This document shows positions 35,880-48,424 of a stretch of 64,000 nt of DNA, piece after piece. A model generated the notes under the pieces. It saw nothing but the letters and a program-made list of their open reading frames with translations. It had not been told where the DNA came from and did no database searches. The position numbers and the translations under genes are program-made. The stretch spans positions 1,414,236 to 1,478,235 of the forward strand of contig NW_021167081.1 in assembly GCF_003711515.1 (NCBI RefSeq). The letters run 5' to 3'. Position 1 is the stretch's first letter. Each line of letters starts with the position of its first letter. This stretch comes from Sodiomyces alkalinus F11. Lineage: Eukaryota > Ascomycota > Sordariomycetes > Glomerellales > Plectosphaerellaceae.

Positions 35880-38002
35880 ATGGCGTCCAACGATAATCAA
35901 GGTCTCCCTTCCAGAGACAGCACATCGCCAGCGCGGATTCCAGACATCTCGGGCCAAGGACCCGAGGAACGGAGTGAAGAACAGAGCAGTCGCACGGAAA
36001 GTCAAGACGACTTGCCAGAAACACCCGCATCTCCTCAGGTCAGGCCAAACACGGCCACGACACAACCCTCGAGGCGACCCGTCGGAGGACCGATCCATCA
36101 ACTCCGATCACTGGCCGAACGGTTCCCCGGACGGCCGCCGTGGGACTTCGCCGGCTACCCAGCAAGCCAGCGACCCGGGGGCCAACCGTACCCGCGGGAA
36201 CCGTCCTTCGCGCCCCCGACGACGATCATCGGCGCGCCGCTTGGCCGCAACCTCAGCGCCATCGAGGCGGCCGACGCCCTGGTCCGGCAGTGGGAGACGA
36301 TCCGCGAGGAGCATTCGGGCCAGTCCGAACCGGAGGCCCTGGCGGAGATTGACGCCCGGCTCGCGCAGGCCAGGGCGGACAGGGCGGAACTCGACACCGT
36401 AGGTAACACGTCCGATGTGAATGATTCCCTGTATGTCAGACCCCCGTCATCTCCGTCATCTCCTTCAGACATGTTCATTCTCCCGTTGGACGGGTAAAAG
36501 AGCTCAAATTAATTCGCCCAACTCCCCGCACAAAAGGGACGACACGGAGCTGTTCCGACGAAAAGCCGTCTCGGACCGGCTCGACGTCCTCCAAAAGGCG
36601 CTCGAAGAGTCCCAGTGCGAGGACGAGAAAATGAACATCACGGCCGCCATACATTGCTACCGCGACGGGACCATCACCTCCTCGAGCTACTTCGCCCTCT
36701 TCTTCGCGGGACACTTCGTCGACTTGGCGCCCTCCTATGCTTCCTTTACCCACGACCGCGACGAACGCCTGGAGCGGTACGCGGAGAAGCACGGGCCCGG
36801 ATGGCTGTGGTTCGAGCCCCCCCTGGCACGAGACGCGGCCGAGTTGGCCGCGGGGGCAGTAGATGCTCGGAGGAGCACGTGGTCGCAGGGCGTAGGGGGC
36901 AGGTTCGACATGAGCCACTACCACGTCACCATGGGATTCAAGAGAGTGCGAAACATGGGATACCGCGGGGGGGAGGTAAGCAACAACAACAACGACCACC
37001 CGACAACGGCAACGGCAACGGCAACGGGACCGAGAAAGAGAAAGGCAGACGACCACGGCACCAGTACGAGGGGACCAACATCCTCGCACGCCAGCACGAA
37101 CGCGCCACGGCTCGGGATCCAGCCCGTCACAGCGACATCGGCAGCCGACGCGGATCCCAAAGCGCCGCGGCATTATTTCCGCATGATGCTGGATTCGGGC
37201 GCCACGCTCCCCATGCTCTACCAGGAGGACTTCAAGCTCCTCGGGATCGACGAGAAGAAGTACCCCGCCGTGACCAAGCTATCGTTCGTCCCGGCGGACG
37301 GGGTGTCGTTCGAATCGGCCGTGTACGAGCTGCACGTCAGCGTCTGCGACACGCGTACGGCGCAGCCTCTGGTCGACCCGGAGAGGCCCGTGTGGCCGGA
37401 CGCGAGCCCACACCTCGGGGGGATCATGCCGGTTGGGATCGTCAAGCCGCCGCGTACCAGCCCTGCGGCACAGGGGTACATGGGGCTTTCGATGGACGAC
37501 AAGATCATCAGGATGGCCAACGCGGCCGAAGGGCGCAGCGCTCACCGTTTGTCCGGGGTCCTGCCGTTCAAGACGTGCTATATGCAGTTCACCCCGGGGA
37601 TGAACACGGTGTGGCTCGGGGAAGATAGACGGGACGTTCTCGGGGCCCACCGTATGCCGGGCCAGATGCGGTGGGAGGCCGGGTCGGCCACGCCGTTCGA
37701 CCCGGGACATCCAAGAGCGGAGTGGAATAAACTGGCCATGTATACGGACGGAAACCCGAGGACACTCAAGATGGAACACGACGTGCACGACGGGACCGGG
37801 AGGAAGGTGATGAGCATGGTGGACGTCGAAGAAGAGGGTTGGCATGGGCGGAGCGAGGTGTCGGTTCGCTATGGCCATGGCGAGGGTTCATGGACATACC
37901 GTATTGAGCCCGGACTGCAGACGGGGGTAGAGGGGCTGCCCGAAGGCAAGAAACGGAAGCTGTTTGGGCATAGTAACGGGAGAAAGAATGGGCAGCCAAA
38001 GA

Positions 38003-38042
<40 letters not shown>

Positions 38043-38061
38043 CAAGGGGTGGTGGGGATGA
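35880..38061 (+). CDS. Protein with retropepsin-like DSGAT motif
   Basis: Two exons, 35880..36398 and 36469..38061, 703 residues. The 70-bp intron (GTAGGT...CTTCAG) is the only donor/acceptor pair I found that keeps both long frames. Residues 1-173 are Pro/Ser/Arg-rich and end in a coiled stretch (EALAEIDARLAQARADRAEL). Residues about 190-320 form a charged helical region (SDRLDVLQKALEESQ, AIHCYRDGTITSSSYFALFF). Residues about 408-560 begin HYFRMMLDSGATLPMLYQED, in which Asp415-Ser-Gly-Ala is the retroviral-type aspartic protease active-site signature, followed by strands and a hydrophobic-hydrophobic-Gly element (GGIMPVGIV). A poly-Ser run from (TCG)n at 38005-38041 ends the protein. No gag, reverse transcriptase or integrase is adjacent, so a host-type dimeric protease or a non-catalytic derivative is the likely reading. 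Activity is inference. Confidence 0.72.
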
Positions 38062-40928
38062 CTATGGACGAGTCAGTGAGAGGAGAGAGAGATGTCTCCC
38101 GTGTACTCGGTAGCGTGGGCATCCAGGCTTCATAAAAGAACGTGAGTACATCTCGGCCAGCTTCTCGGTTCGGGTGGCCTCAAGACCAAGGAGTACCTTA
38201 TCTAGTATCTAGACTCGAATAGACCATAGCCATGACCCATTTGGGCTTATGTTTATCGCAAGGTTGGCGTTGGCCCTCGACGTAACACCGTCAAGACAAG
38301 ACGGGCCATTGTCCGGCTCTGAATCCTTGCACTACCTTAGGTAGGGTGTCGGTGGTCTAAGTAGTCTCGGGTAGAACTCGGAACTGGATGTTCCTATTCG
38401 TGACTGTACGGAGCTTGGATGAAAGCAGACCAGACGCCCCTCGATGGGAGACAGCCGCGTAACACTCCATCGTTTCTACTTTCCACATAGTCTCGTGTGA
38501 GTCGTGTCCCAGCCCACAAAGACACGAGATCGAGCAGTGGACGTGAGGGGCGAATGCAAAGCAATGACGACGATTGGGGCCGGGCCAGTATAAAGACCCC
38601 AGAGTGAAAATCGGGTTGCAGCTGTCGACGTTGTGCAAGTTTGCCGTTGGAGGAATGAAGCTGTCACCTGTTCCCTGGGCCGCCTATTTCTTCCACCGCG
38701 CCCTGGATGACTAAGCATTAGCCGAGATGTTCCGTAGACCTTACACGTGTACAAAGTACCTTGCCTCACGTAATTACCTCCCTCCTCACCTTGAAAAGTA
38801 AATCTTGGCAGGGGTATACGGAGTAAAATTGCCATCCACTCAGTCATCACATTCCAGCTAGCCTTGTTACGGCATGGCATCGTGACAAATTTAGCATGTC
38901 TGGGCGCAGCTAATAACTACCTTATCAAAGCAGGCAATTACCCGTGATGATAGCAAAAATTGAAAATTTCTTACAATTTCCCCGTCCGAGACAGCTTCCT
39001 AATATCTATCCATCCCGGATGGTGCACTTTCGTATCTTCTTCCCCTGCAGAGTCCATACATATATGGTACCTTATTATTAGTCCTGTCCATGTCCATGCC
39101 TCCAGAGGTCCGGTCCCATGCATATGGTAATCAAATATACACGCCACTTCCGGATCCCACCCTGTCAATCACAATGAAGCTGAAGCTTTGGCCCTCCCTC
39201 CCTTGCTTGCCTTTGGGCTCAGTACGAAGCATTTCTTAATTCGACCCGAAGGGTAATACTATTTATTCTATGCCCCCTTGCCCCCTTGCCCCCTTTCGTC
39301 CTGCAGCTTCTAAGCGACGTGACCATGCCCAAGCTTACAACGTACATGTATGTCTCTACGAATCGGGAGGAAAGAAATTGGGGCATCTTTGAGCGACTGT
39401 GGCGCAACAGGGCGCTCCAGCCACATCATCCACTCGATACGGTCAAAAGAACCACCAGGAATTACGGAATATCGTAAGACACAATACCGTAAGCTCAATT
39501 AGGTGCCGACACAGGTTCATTCCACTGCGAAAAGCTCGAGGGGACATGCACTGGGACACAAGAGGGACATCACATTTGGGGAGGTTTGTGTTCTTTTAGG
39601 ACCTGATGTCCTGCTATGTATGTACAGCTACTAGCCAGGATAACGAGTCGCGAGGCAGGCAAGAGATGACCTCCCAGGGAATGGGTAAATTACGCCGTGC
39701 CCGACACCGTCCAAATATGTCTCTTCCGAGAGATGGTATTGTGCCTCAAAACCCCATCTGACGAGACTGCAGGAAAGCAGTTTTTTCTTCCTCTTCCATC
39801 TTCTCCCCAACTCATGCTCCTGTGGCCCGCCATCCCGCTTCCAGTCCATGTCCAGACCCTCGTATTTGGTAGCATTCCCTGTTCTCCCCCCCTTCCCCCC
39901 CCAACCAAAAAAAAAGGGAGAGGGGAACATAGAGGCGGAAAAAGTGCCAAAAAGGGAGAAGCAATGTTCCCAAGCCTCGGATCCCCTGGGAACCACGCCA
40001 TACCTGCACCCCAAGATTATTAGTGGCCCGAAACACGTCACCGATTTGCATGGCCGGATTCCTCGAGTTGCCGTATCGACCCGCTTCCCATTAGACATAG
40101 GCCGCAGCATTCCTGCTGGCGGATGCATCCCGAATATCCCGCCCCTCGACTCAAAATCCGGCCTCTGGACGTATGTGTTCCCTCCACTGGACTTCGCGTC
40201 CGTCAATGTTTTTACATTCTGAAAAGCTTTGTTCGCTTCGTCCTCGTTGTGATCGCGCTTTTATGGGGTGTCGCTCGTAAAAAGGAAAGGAAAAAAAAAT
40301 GAAAAATGAAAAAGGTGGACAGAGCCGATCGTCCTGGAAGTCCTATAGCACAAAGCGCCGAGGGTGCTAGAAAAGAGAAGAATAAACGCTCGTTGCTTTC
40401 CCGCTGACCCTTCCGGGGGTGAATTCAGGCGTCGCGAATGTAACTTTCCGTGGCGTTTACGGAGTGCTGAGAATGGCAGTATGCGAGAACTGAGATACGA
40501 AAAAAAAAGAATAAAACCGGGGTATTTTTTCCTCCATCATCTGGCTCTGCTTATTTTTTTTCCTAGTGACTTCACTCCTTCTCTCTCCTTCTCTTGCCCT
40601 GCTTAAATATGTGAATCCAAGTCCTTGCGCGCAATACCAAATGAAAAAAATCGCTGGATGCCATGGCTGTGTTGGTGATGAGGGCGTTCATGGAAAAAAC
40701 CTGTAGGTGTATGCTCCAATGTAGCTCATCTTTTTTTTTGTTTTTTTCCGCGCTTCAGTGGCTAGGGCCGGCGAGAGCCCCGTGGTGACGCAGAGAGGGG
40801 AGATGTAACCTTCGTCTTTCGGTTGCAGTATTTGACGCAACATATAAACAAAGGGTCGGACAAACATCGGGGGAAAGTCGAGCCCGCCAATGCAGGTGCA
40901 AGGTCGAGCCCAACATGCCCAACTGAGT
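38062..40928. other. Intergenic region
   Basis: About 2.9 kb between the DSGAT gene and the 3' end of the cyclin. It has a CTACCTTAGGTAGG element at 38333-38346. A 191-codon minus-strand frame at 39631-40206 runs through simple-sequence A/C tracts and looks non-coding. No gene that I can support. Confidence 0.5.
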
Positions 40929-42238
40929 TCATACCATCTGGCCCATAGGGTCGTGTGGGTAGGCCGCGTACCGCTGCTGCAGGTGCTGTTGCTGGTAGAC
41001 GACGTGGTGAGGTTGCGGTGATGGGGTAACGGGACACCGGGGTGCGACGGGATAGTATTGTTCTTTCGGACCATTCGCGTAGCCAGACCCGTCGGGGGTT
41101 ATCGGGGGCGTCATGTAGCCGTCGGCAACACCCTGGACAGCGCCGTGGCCCTTCTGTGGCGTGCTGTAAATGTCGGCTTGCTTGGCGGGTTCGGACGGCG
41201 GCGACGGCGGGCCGGATTGAGCTCGGGCAATGCTAGCCTGATGGGCCATGAATGCTGCCAACTTCTTCGATACGCACAAGTGATGAGGCGAGGAATACTT
41301 TCGGGCCAACGCCACGGACGGCTGGTGAAGATGCCGTGACAACGTCAGCAAGGTAAGATTCTCCACGTGATCCCACTCGCCATCATTGACCTCGGGCTCG
41401 CCAAGGATGGCTCTTGCTAGGGCGAGAGACGAACGCGCCATGACCGACGGCTTGGTCGAGACGAAATCCCGATGGTAAAGGGCAATCTCGCAGATGTAGG
41501 ACGCCATGTGTTCCACCTCAACCTTATCCTGTTCCTCGGCGATGAGTAGCTGGGAAAAGAAGTCGACGGTGGGATGACCGATGTTCCACTCCAACGTGTT
41601 GAGAACATGCATCTCCATTTGGGCAAACATGCCCGCATCGTAGAGGCCGCAGCACATGTTGTTGAGTTCGTGGATTTGAGGAACACGATCCTTCTTATCG
41701 CCATATTTAGCCGCAATGAGGAGCGCCGCGCAGCCAACGAGCTGGTAGTGCTGCTTGTACACAACCCGCCGAGAGCAGTATCGGTCGAGGAGATTGACGG
41801 TTAGGAAGAGAGTCTCCGGTAGTAGGGCAAAGGCAGCATGAGCCTCAATAAGGAAGTCGATGAGGTATGGTCTCATGTACCACTGGATCTCACGCTGCAT
41901 GTCAATCAAGTTGGCGTCCGGTAGTGTCTCGTCCTAGTCCCTCAGTGTTAGCTAGTGGGCCTATGAAGGTGCGACTGTACAGAGGGTCACATGCTGGGAC
42001 TGGCTTGCAGACTGCAACAACTCACCTCCATGTGTCTCATGTGATTCATGATATCCTCCAGGTACTCATCAGCCGCAAGACGGGAGAGTTCACCAGCGAT
42101 GATCTCCTGGCGTTGCCTGGCGATCATCTTGGCAGCTTCGCGGGTGCCCATCTGGGGAGGTTGCGGGGCGTCGACATGTTCGACGAAGAAGTCTGGATTA
42201 GGTTGATGCGCAGCTTGTTGGGGTTGGTAGAAAGCCAT
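40929..42238 (-). CDS. cln1: G1/S cyclin (CLN/Puc1 type)
   Basis: Two exons, complement(40929..41933, 42026..42238), 405 residues. The cyclin N-box is at about 72-200: EYLEDIMNHMRHME before the intron, then LIDMQREIQWYMRPYLIDFLIEAH, TLFLTVNLLDRYCSRRVV and HYQLVGCAALLIAAKYGDKK. The cyclin C-box follows (VDFFSQLLIAEEQDK, SRHLHQPSVALARKY). The C-terminal third is Pro/Gln/Ser-rich with SP/TP sites (TPQKG, TPPITPDGS, TPSPQP), as expected of an unstable, phosphorylation-regulated G1 cyclin. It should activate the Cdc28/Cdk1-type kinase at START and in polarised growth. The stop follows MGQMV; because that codon region also resembles a donor (ATG|GTATGA), a short further 3' exon is possible. A long upstream non-coding region agrees with the complex promoters of such genes. 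Confidence 0.92.
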
Positions 42239-44120
42239 GCTGGGCAGGTAATGGCTTGAATGACTTGTCGAGATGGAAAGTCGACGCAACAACTGGCACA
42301 AGTGTTGCTGGCGAGGGCGAGAGTGTGTTTGAGATTAGGTGAAAGAGTGATCTTATCAAGTTCTCCAGGAAGCAGTTGAGGTCGGAGGGTTGGTTTGAGA
42401 GAGTGTAGTAGTCCGGTGGAGGTATGTTAAGGAGCGTCGATATCAATTATCCAAACCGGACAGGATTAGATTATTAGGATTAGAAAGAGCGTGGTGAATG
42501 AGAGTTGGGAAAAGAGTGGCTGAGGCTGGAAGGACCCTGAGGCAATACCGAGCCGTCGATGAAAAATGACAAAAGCGGCCGGGAAACTGGCCGTTTAAAA
42601 ACGTGGTCGTCCCAAGGGTTCTAGAGAGACTTCAAAATTAGTCTCCAGATTCCTTCAGGCACACACGAATTCGCAGGCGAGACACCTGGTTAGGCCTTGA
42701 CCCAAGGGACGCCACTGCGACTGTCAAATGCCAGCCATGGAAAGTGGCCTAGCATGGGGAGTGGGGAGAGTAAAGGTATGCAAAGAGATGGGCCAGGTCG
42801 TCTGGCATGTCTTCTGTAGCCCCCAGGCTGAAGATCCGGTGGATCGAGGAAAGACGGGAGGTTGGAGGGGAGGATAAGAGCTTACCGCCACGGTGAAAGT
42901 GAAAAAAAAAAATCAACAAGACAGAGGAAATGAGATAATTCCTGAGGCTTTGTAGGAGCTACGAGTTAACGTGTCCCACGAATAATCCTCGGGCAATAAG
43001 TCGAATGTGAATGTGGAGAAATGTGGTGGATTTAGAGAATCGGCCACACAGAACTAGAAGATCGCAGGAGACATAATTTAGAACCGACAAACGATCATCT
43101 CCCTAAGGGTGGTGGTTGAAGGATACCAGGACACAACATACCTTCACATTCAACACCCAGCTAAGGGGAGGAGAAGACCTAAGGCTGGCACACAGAGTGG
43201 ATCATGTAGGATGTTCCTTTTAAGGTTGAACAAGCCCAAACGAGAGAAATGGCAAAACTGCCTTGTATGTCCAGTCCACTTCAGCTATCCTGAAAGATGC
43301 CGAGTTGCGCTAGGTGGAAGTTCTAGGATGTCCCTCAATTCCGCTGACAGGAGATACGACTTGGCGACGTGGGGTAGATTGCACTTCCAAACGACCTCGA
43401 AGAAAAGAAGGGATCGAGGCGGAACGCGGGTCAAGTGAAGAGGCGAGGCCGGAGTCGAAAGCAGTCGGAACGGAAGGGAGAATCGGAGAGCCGCTGTGGT
43501 GGTTCGGACCGGACGTGGTCGAATCAAGTTCCCGATGGTCGAGCCGAGGAATTCTCAAGGGGGGCAGGGAGGGTGAGGAAGAAAGGGGTTGGGTTGGTGG
43601 AAGCGAAGATACAACAGGAACGTAATCCAGAAAATCAATTCTGAATTCTTTTCTCTGTTTCTTCTTTATCCAGTTGGAGAGAGGATGTCGTTATCCTTTA
43701 TATCGGAGGGAGAGAAAGATGGTCCTGTTCAAGGAAGGAACGAGGCCGAGGGGGGGTTTCTGGTGAAGGGACAAGCCCTGAGAATGAGGGGAATTTCGTT
43801 TCTCCCCTTTCCGTAATTCCCAATTCTCTCTCTCCGCAGCTAAAACAACGAATTGATGATTGACTGCCACCCGATGAGTATTAGAGACGGGAAAGACAGG
43901 CTTTGGAGAGAGGATGAATGGACGAGGGAGATAGGAGAAGGGGGAAAGAAGGGGAGGAGGAGGGAGGAGGAGGTTAAAGGGTAAGAGAGAGATGGAGACT
44001 AGAAAGAAGGATTGGAACAGAGTTGTTTTAACGGACGGTTTTAAGACAGGATGGTGCACCGATAGCCCTTGGATGGGCTGGGATAGGTGGGCAAGGTACT
44101 CTGTGGGTACGAGACGGGAG

Positions 44121-44150
44121 GTACGAAGTACGAAAGTACGTACTTCGTAC
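44121..44150. repeat. 12-bp perfect inverted repeat (hairpin)
   Basis: Arms GTACGAAGTACG and CGTACTTCGTAC are exact reverse complements around a 6-nt centre (AAAGTA). It is the longest member seen of the GTACGAAGTAC palindrome family in this window. Confidence 0.9.
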
Positions 44151-47100
44151 AGTACCTGCCTAAGGTACCGTTGTATATTCCCCCAGGCCGGGGTCAGGGG
44201 CCGGGGGGCGTGGGTTTTTCTTTGTGTAGCCGTGGACGAGGAGGACGAGACTTCCCACTTTATCCTTGCAGGCCAAACCTGCAAAGCTCCTCCTCAGTGT
44301 GTGATGACTGCGTGTTGGTGGAGTGGCTGGGCCCGTGAGGTACTTCGTAACCAATACAAATCTGTTGGAATTGGAGGTACCTGGCCTGCCCTGGCGTATT
44401 TGCCCTCTACGAAAGTCGTGGATATCGATTTTGTGCAAGGCCACACACTTGTTACTGTAGTTGTAATGCAGCAGGCCAAGGGAAAGTTACCGTCATAGAC
44501 CAGACGACGTTACAGGGTCAGGAGACGGCGTGGTTTGTCAGACGGATTGGCTTCCACTATGGGCTAGCTGCTCCCCCCTCAATGGTTGGTTAATTACGCT
44601 CCGAAAGACGAATGTCCAAAGCGAGGATGGGTGAGGAAGGGAGAGGCAAGCCGAAAAGGGGGAATACTCAAGCTGGCTTCTGTTTGAAGGCTTTCTCGTA
44701 CTGTAATCCGATGTACCGTTCGGTGCTGCCTGAAAAGGAGTAGCAGACGGTAAACGGGCTTCGACTGGGCAGAGCGTAATTAAGGTAGTGTACGGCTCGT
44801 AATTATTCGTTCTCTGTACATGTACGTGGATGGGTACGTTGTACACTGGTCCGTCTGCTGGTAACGCACCAGGGTCGACTAGCAGCAAGTAACTCTTGGC
44901 TGGAGAGCTCCGTTCTCTTTGGTCCAGGCGGGCAGGGGGTGGCTACAATGGTCCTGGTGGGCAGGGATTCACTGCTGCTGAGAGCCAGGATAGCTGAGCA
45001 AGTCGGCTGGCGAATTGGAGGCAAGCATTCGACGCGGTCGTTTCTGACACCAATTTGGAAGCAAGGTGGGCTTTCGCGAAAGTCCTCTTTTCTTTTTCGT
45101 CCTCTCGTTCTTCCGCCGTCCTAAGAGAGTGGAATGGGCGAGGGATGGGGCTTCTCACGAGAGAATTTTCTTCAATTGTTCCCCTCTCGTTTTTCGCTCG
45201 TCTCCCGACTCCTCCGACAGAGGGGTAAGAATGGGGCAGAGTTAAATATCGTGGCAGCTACGGCCAGACAACGAGCGGAGGCGGGAGGAGAAATCGGGAT
45301 TCAACAAGGAAGTATGGATACTTGGTGCGAATGAAACGGATCAGCCCCGGAAATGGACCTTGGAAAGGATCAGTTGGTACGGATACATCGAAGTGAAAAT
45401 GTGGCTGATGCGACTGTTTGTCACTGGTGGACGAAGTCTAAGGTAATCGCAGAACTCCTTTGCCCAGGTCCCATCGCCCTGTTCTAGGTAAGATGAGGCT
45501 CTTTAAATATTGATGGCAGATGATCGCGACCTTCAGATGCGTCGCGGTTAAAATAAGGTAATAACATAGGACGGAAAATGGCATTGTTATTTGTTGTTTG
45601 TTTAGGTATCATGCCGTGTTGCATGGTGCTGGACATGCAATGCCTTGGACAATGACGGCCTTGTCTTCGAGACCGCCTTGTGCAGATATGTAGAACCACC
45701 ATACCTAGGTAGAGATAGACGAGAGGTTTCTAAGGTAGCGGTCAGCCCGCCATTTTTCAGTTGCATTATTTATTACCTTAGCAGGTAGCTCAGAAGGTGT
45801 ACAGGGAGCATCAGAGCCTAAGCCACACCCTTCCCGGCTTGTCAGCGGTAGTGGTGGCTGATGACCGTTGGTACCTTAACTTGCGATCGTCAAATGGGAT
45901 AAGGTCTTGGCAGTACAATGCAATCTAGAAGGTACGAAGAATTTATACGTGACCTACCTGATGCACGAAGTATTTCTGTACTTCATACCTTAAGGTAAGC
46001 ATTAATGCGAGGGTTTCATGGACCACTCACTGTACATATCTCACATCTCCACTCATTTGTGATCGATCTTGACGCGAACGTGACACGCTGCTGCACCTCA
46101 GCCTCTCTTACCCTCTCGGGGAACCCCTGTCCAGCCCAGAAAGGTCCGGTTAGCCCATGTCGGAGCTGCCTTCCAGAACGGCGATACTCGCAGCAGGAAG
46201 ATGCGTCACGAATGGATCGGCCATGCATCTCATCATAACGCGACTTGTGCAAGCTGGTCTAGTCCAATGATGGCTGACTTTGCCTCTCCGCTCTCACAGC
46301 TCCAACAGTATCCGGCCAGCCTCCTGAGTATGCTCGATCACGTACTTTCGTACGAATATGAATCCATGATCGTGGAGAAGGAGGGGTTCGGACATTCGGG
46401 AAGAAACGAGATATTCGGTTGGCGAGCTATTTAGCGGCTCCCCCCATACATACCATGTCGCCTTTTTTTTTTCTTCTCCTCTTCTTTTCTTGCTAGGACT
46501 GCATCCATTGACGCCCCGTGCACCGGGATTGCCTGCCAATCATCGCGCTCGTACGCGCTTCTTCGCGGCGTCGCCAGAAATCAATTAATCATGCGTGTCA
46601 TCGGGTCAGGCCAATACATATTTACCTCCTTGGCCGCCCCTGACCCTCCCGGGGGACGCCTGTCAATCCATACTCTTATTATACTCGGTGTCCCGATTTC
46701 GCTGCGGCGAAGGAGCTTCGCTCATCCTGTTCGAAATCGGCGTCAGATATTCGTACCCGCATCTGAGCCACGGGGACCACGCTCATGAACCGTACCGAGG
46801 CTTAGCTCTGTACCGTCGCTTGTATGGACGCTCGCTTTCTTGCTTGGCTCGGCTTGGTTGGATTTCTCAACCTGCTCTGTTGAATAAGGTACGGTACATC
46901 CCACTCTACCTCCGTCGACGGACCGTACGACGGATTCGCCTTCGGACGAGCGAGAGGTCGAGGGGCAACCCGTCCGCACCCTGGTCACACCACTCGTGGG
47001 GTGGGAGCTGGTCCACGTCTAGGCTTAAAACAGTACTTCGTACGCACAGCATCCCGAGATCGATGCATCAGATTATCAAAATCCGTGAGAATGCCGCCGA

Positions 47101-48398
47101 CGAAAAGATCAATCAGTTCCTCCCTCTCGTCCCTCAACCTGAGCCTCTCTATTTTTCCTTCCTTGATGTCTTGATTGGTTTCCCTCCCGCCCTAATTCGA
47201 CTGCACTATCTCGGCTACGCAGTGGAACGTCTCTCATGGCGTGTGGCTGGGTCCCAATTGATTCCAACCCTGGCAAATATGACCCCCAAGCTCCGCAAGC
47301 CCCGACCCCTGATATCGATTTCCAGCCTTATCCCTTGGGCACGAAAGTCTGCCGCGCGCAATTCTCAGCGTCCACAATGCCAGACGTTGTCACACAATGG
47401 CCTGTTGTCCTGCTTCAAGTTCCAAATTAGGTCTGATCATGACTGGCTCGTGCCAATTGGGCGGTCCGGACAGCTGCGCTCACCATGCAAGTTCCAGACA
47501 TAATACGGGCCCCTAAAGGCTCGGAAGAACCGGGGGAAGCGGAAGAAATAGCGCACCATCATTAAATGCGTAAGCCGAAGTTCGATTCTCGGACAGTTTG
47601 TCTCATTGTTTCCATCTTCCGCTAAGCAAAAGCAACAGAGCGAAAAGCTCGATTCAAGTAGGGACATATCATGTAGGGAGTCTAGCAGTACTTCGTACTC
47701 CCGTCCATCTTGTGACAACGGTGTCCAATGAAACTCTCCCCATGCTGGCTCAAGACGTCGGATCATTGCCGTTTTAACAACATTTTGCCATCTTCAACTC
47801 CCATTGCCAGGTAGCTTGCTTTAGGTACTCTGGACTTACAGCCTAGGATGACTTGTAGCTACCTTAATCAACCGTCAACGCCGCCAAGACAAGGTACCGA
47901 TTGATACGGCAACTTGCTTCCCGCGTCGCTAATTGAAATATTGCCATTTGCTCGCTAAGACGGGATAACACCTCCGCCTTTCTGTCGGTACATACGAAGT
48001 ATATACATCCCTCACATATTCACAAAAAGCTATTATCAGACTTCGTTTTAGAAAGCTCTAGCTGATGCTCACTGTTTCATGACCGATACTAATACTTCCG
48101 TACATGCCCCAAGCTATAAGGCCCTTGAGACACGGGGCGATAGGACCAGTTACCATCGCAGATACGTTGGGTGTGGATTATCGCGAGCGATCTTGGTGAT
48201 ACTAAGCTATTTGTTGGGCAACCTGCATCTTCTCCCCGGGCATCTTTAGTCTCCCGGAAGCAAGTAGAGACCTCGCTCATTGAGCCATCAAGGGGCTCTT
48301 GGTCTCGGTGATACGAAAGACAACATGTCGCCGCATCTGACGAGCAAGTTATTCGTCGCCGGTACGCATTGTCAGTGCATATAACAGGACCGTAGGGG

Positions 48399-48424
48399 TT
48401 TTTTTTTTTTTTTTTTTTTTTTTT
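48399..48424. repeat. T26 homopolymer
   Basis: Twenty-six consecutive T in the gene-poor region. It could be a slippage tract or a retroposed poly-A tail on the minus strand; no adjacent element was recognised. Confidence 0.9.

Noticed and set aside
30130..38061. Reading the divergent pair as a complete retrotransposon
   Set aside because: Genes point apart, both have spliceosomal introns, and there is no reverse transcriptase, integrase or LTR.
39631..40206. 191-codon minus-strand frame
   Set aside because: Runs through A- and C-rich simple sequence; no domain.
46595..47503. 302-codon plus-strand frame in the gene-poor region
   Set aside because: Begins at GTG, contains palindromic repeat sequence, and shows no recognisable protein features.
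47549..47595. tRNA-like B box (GTTCGATTC)
   Set aside because: No A box at the right distance and no acceptor or anticodon stems can be formed.
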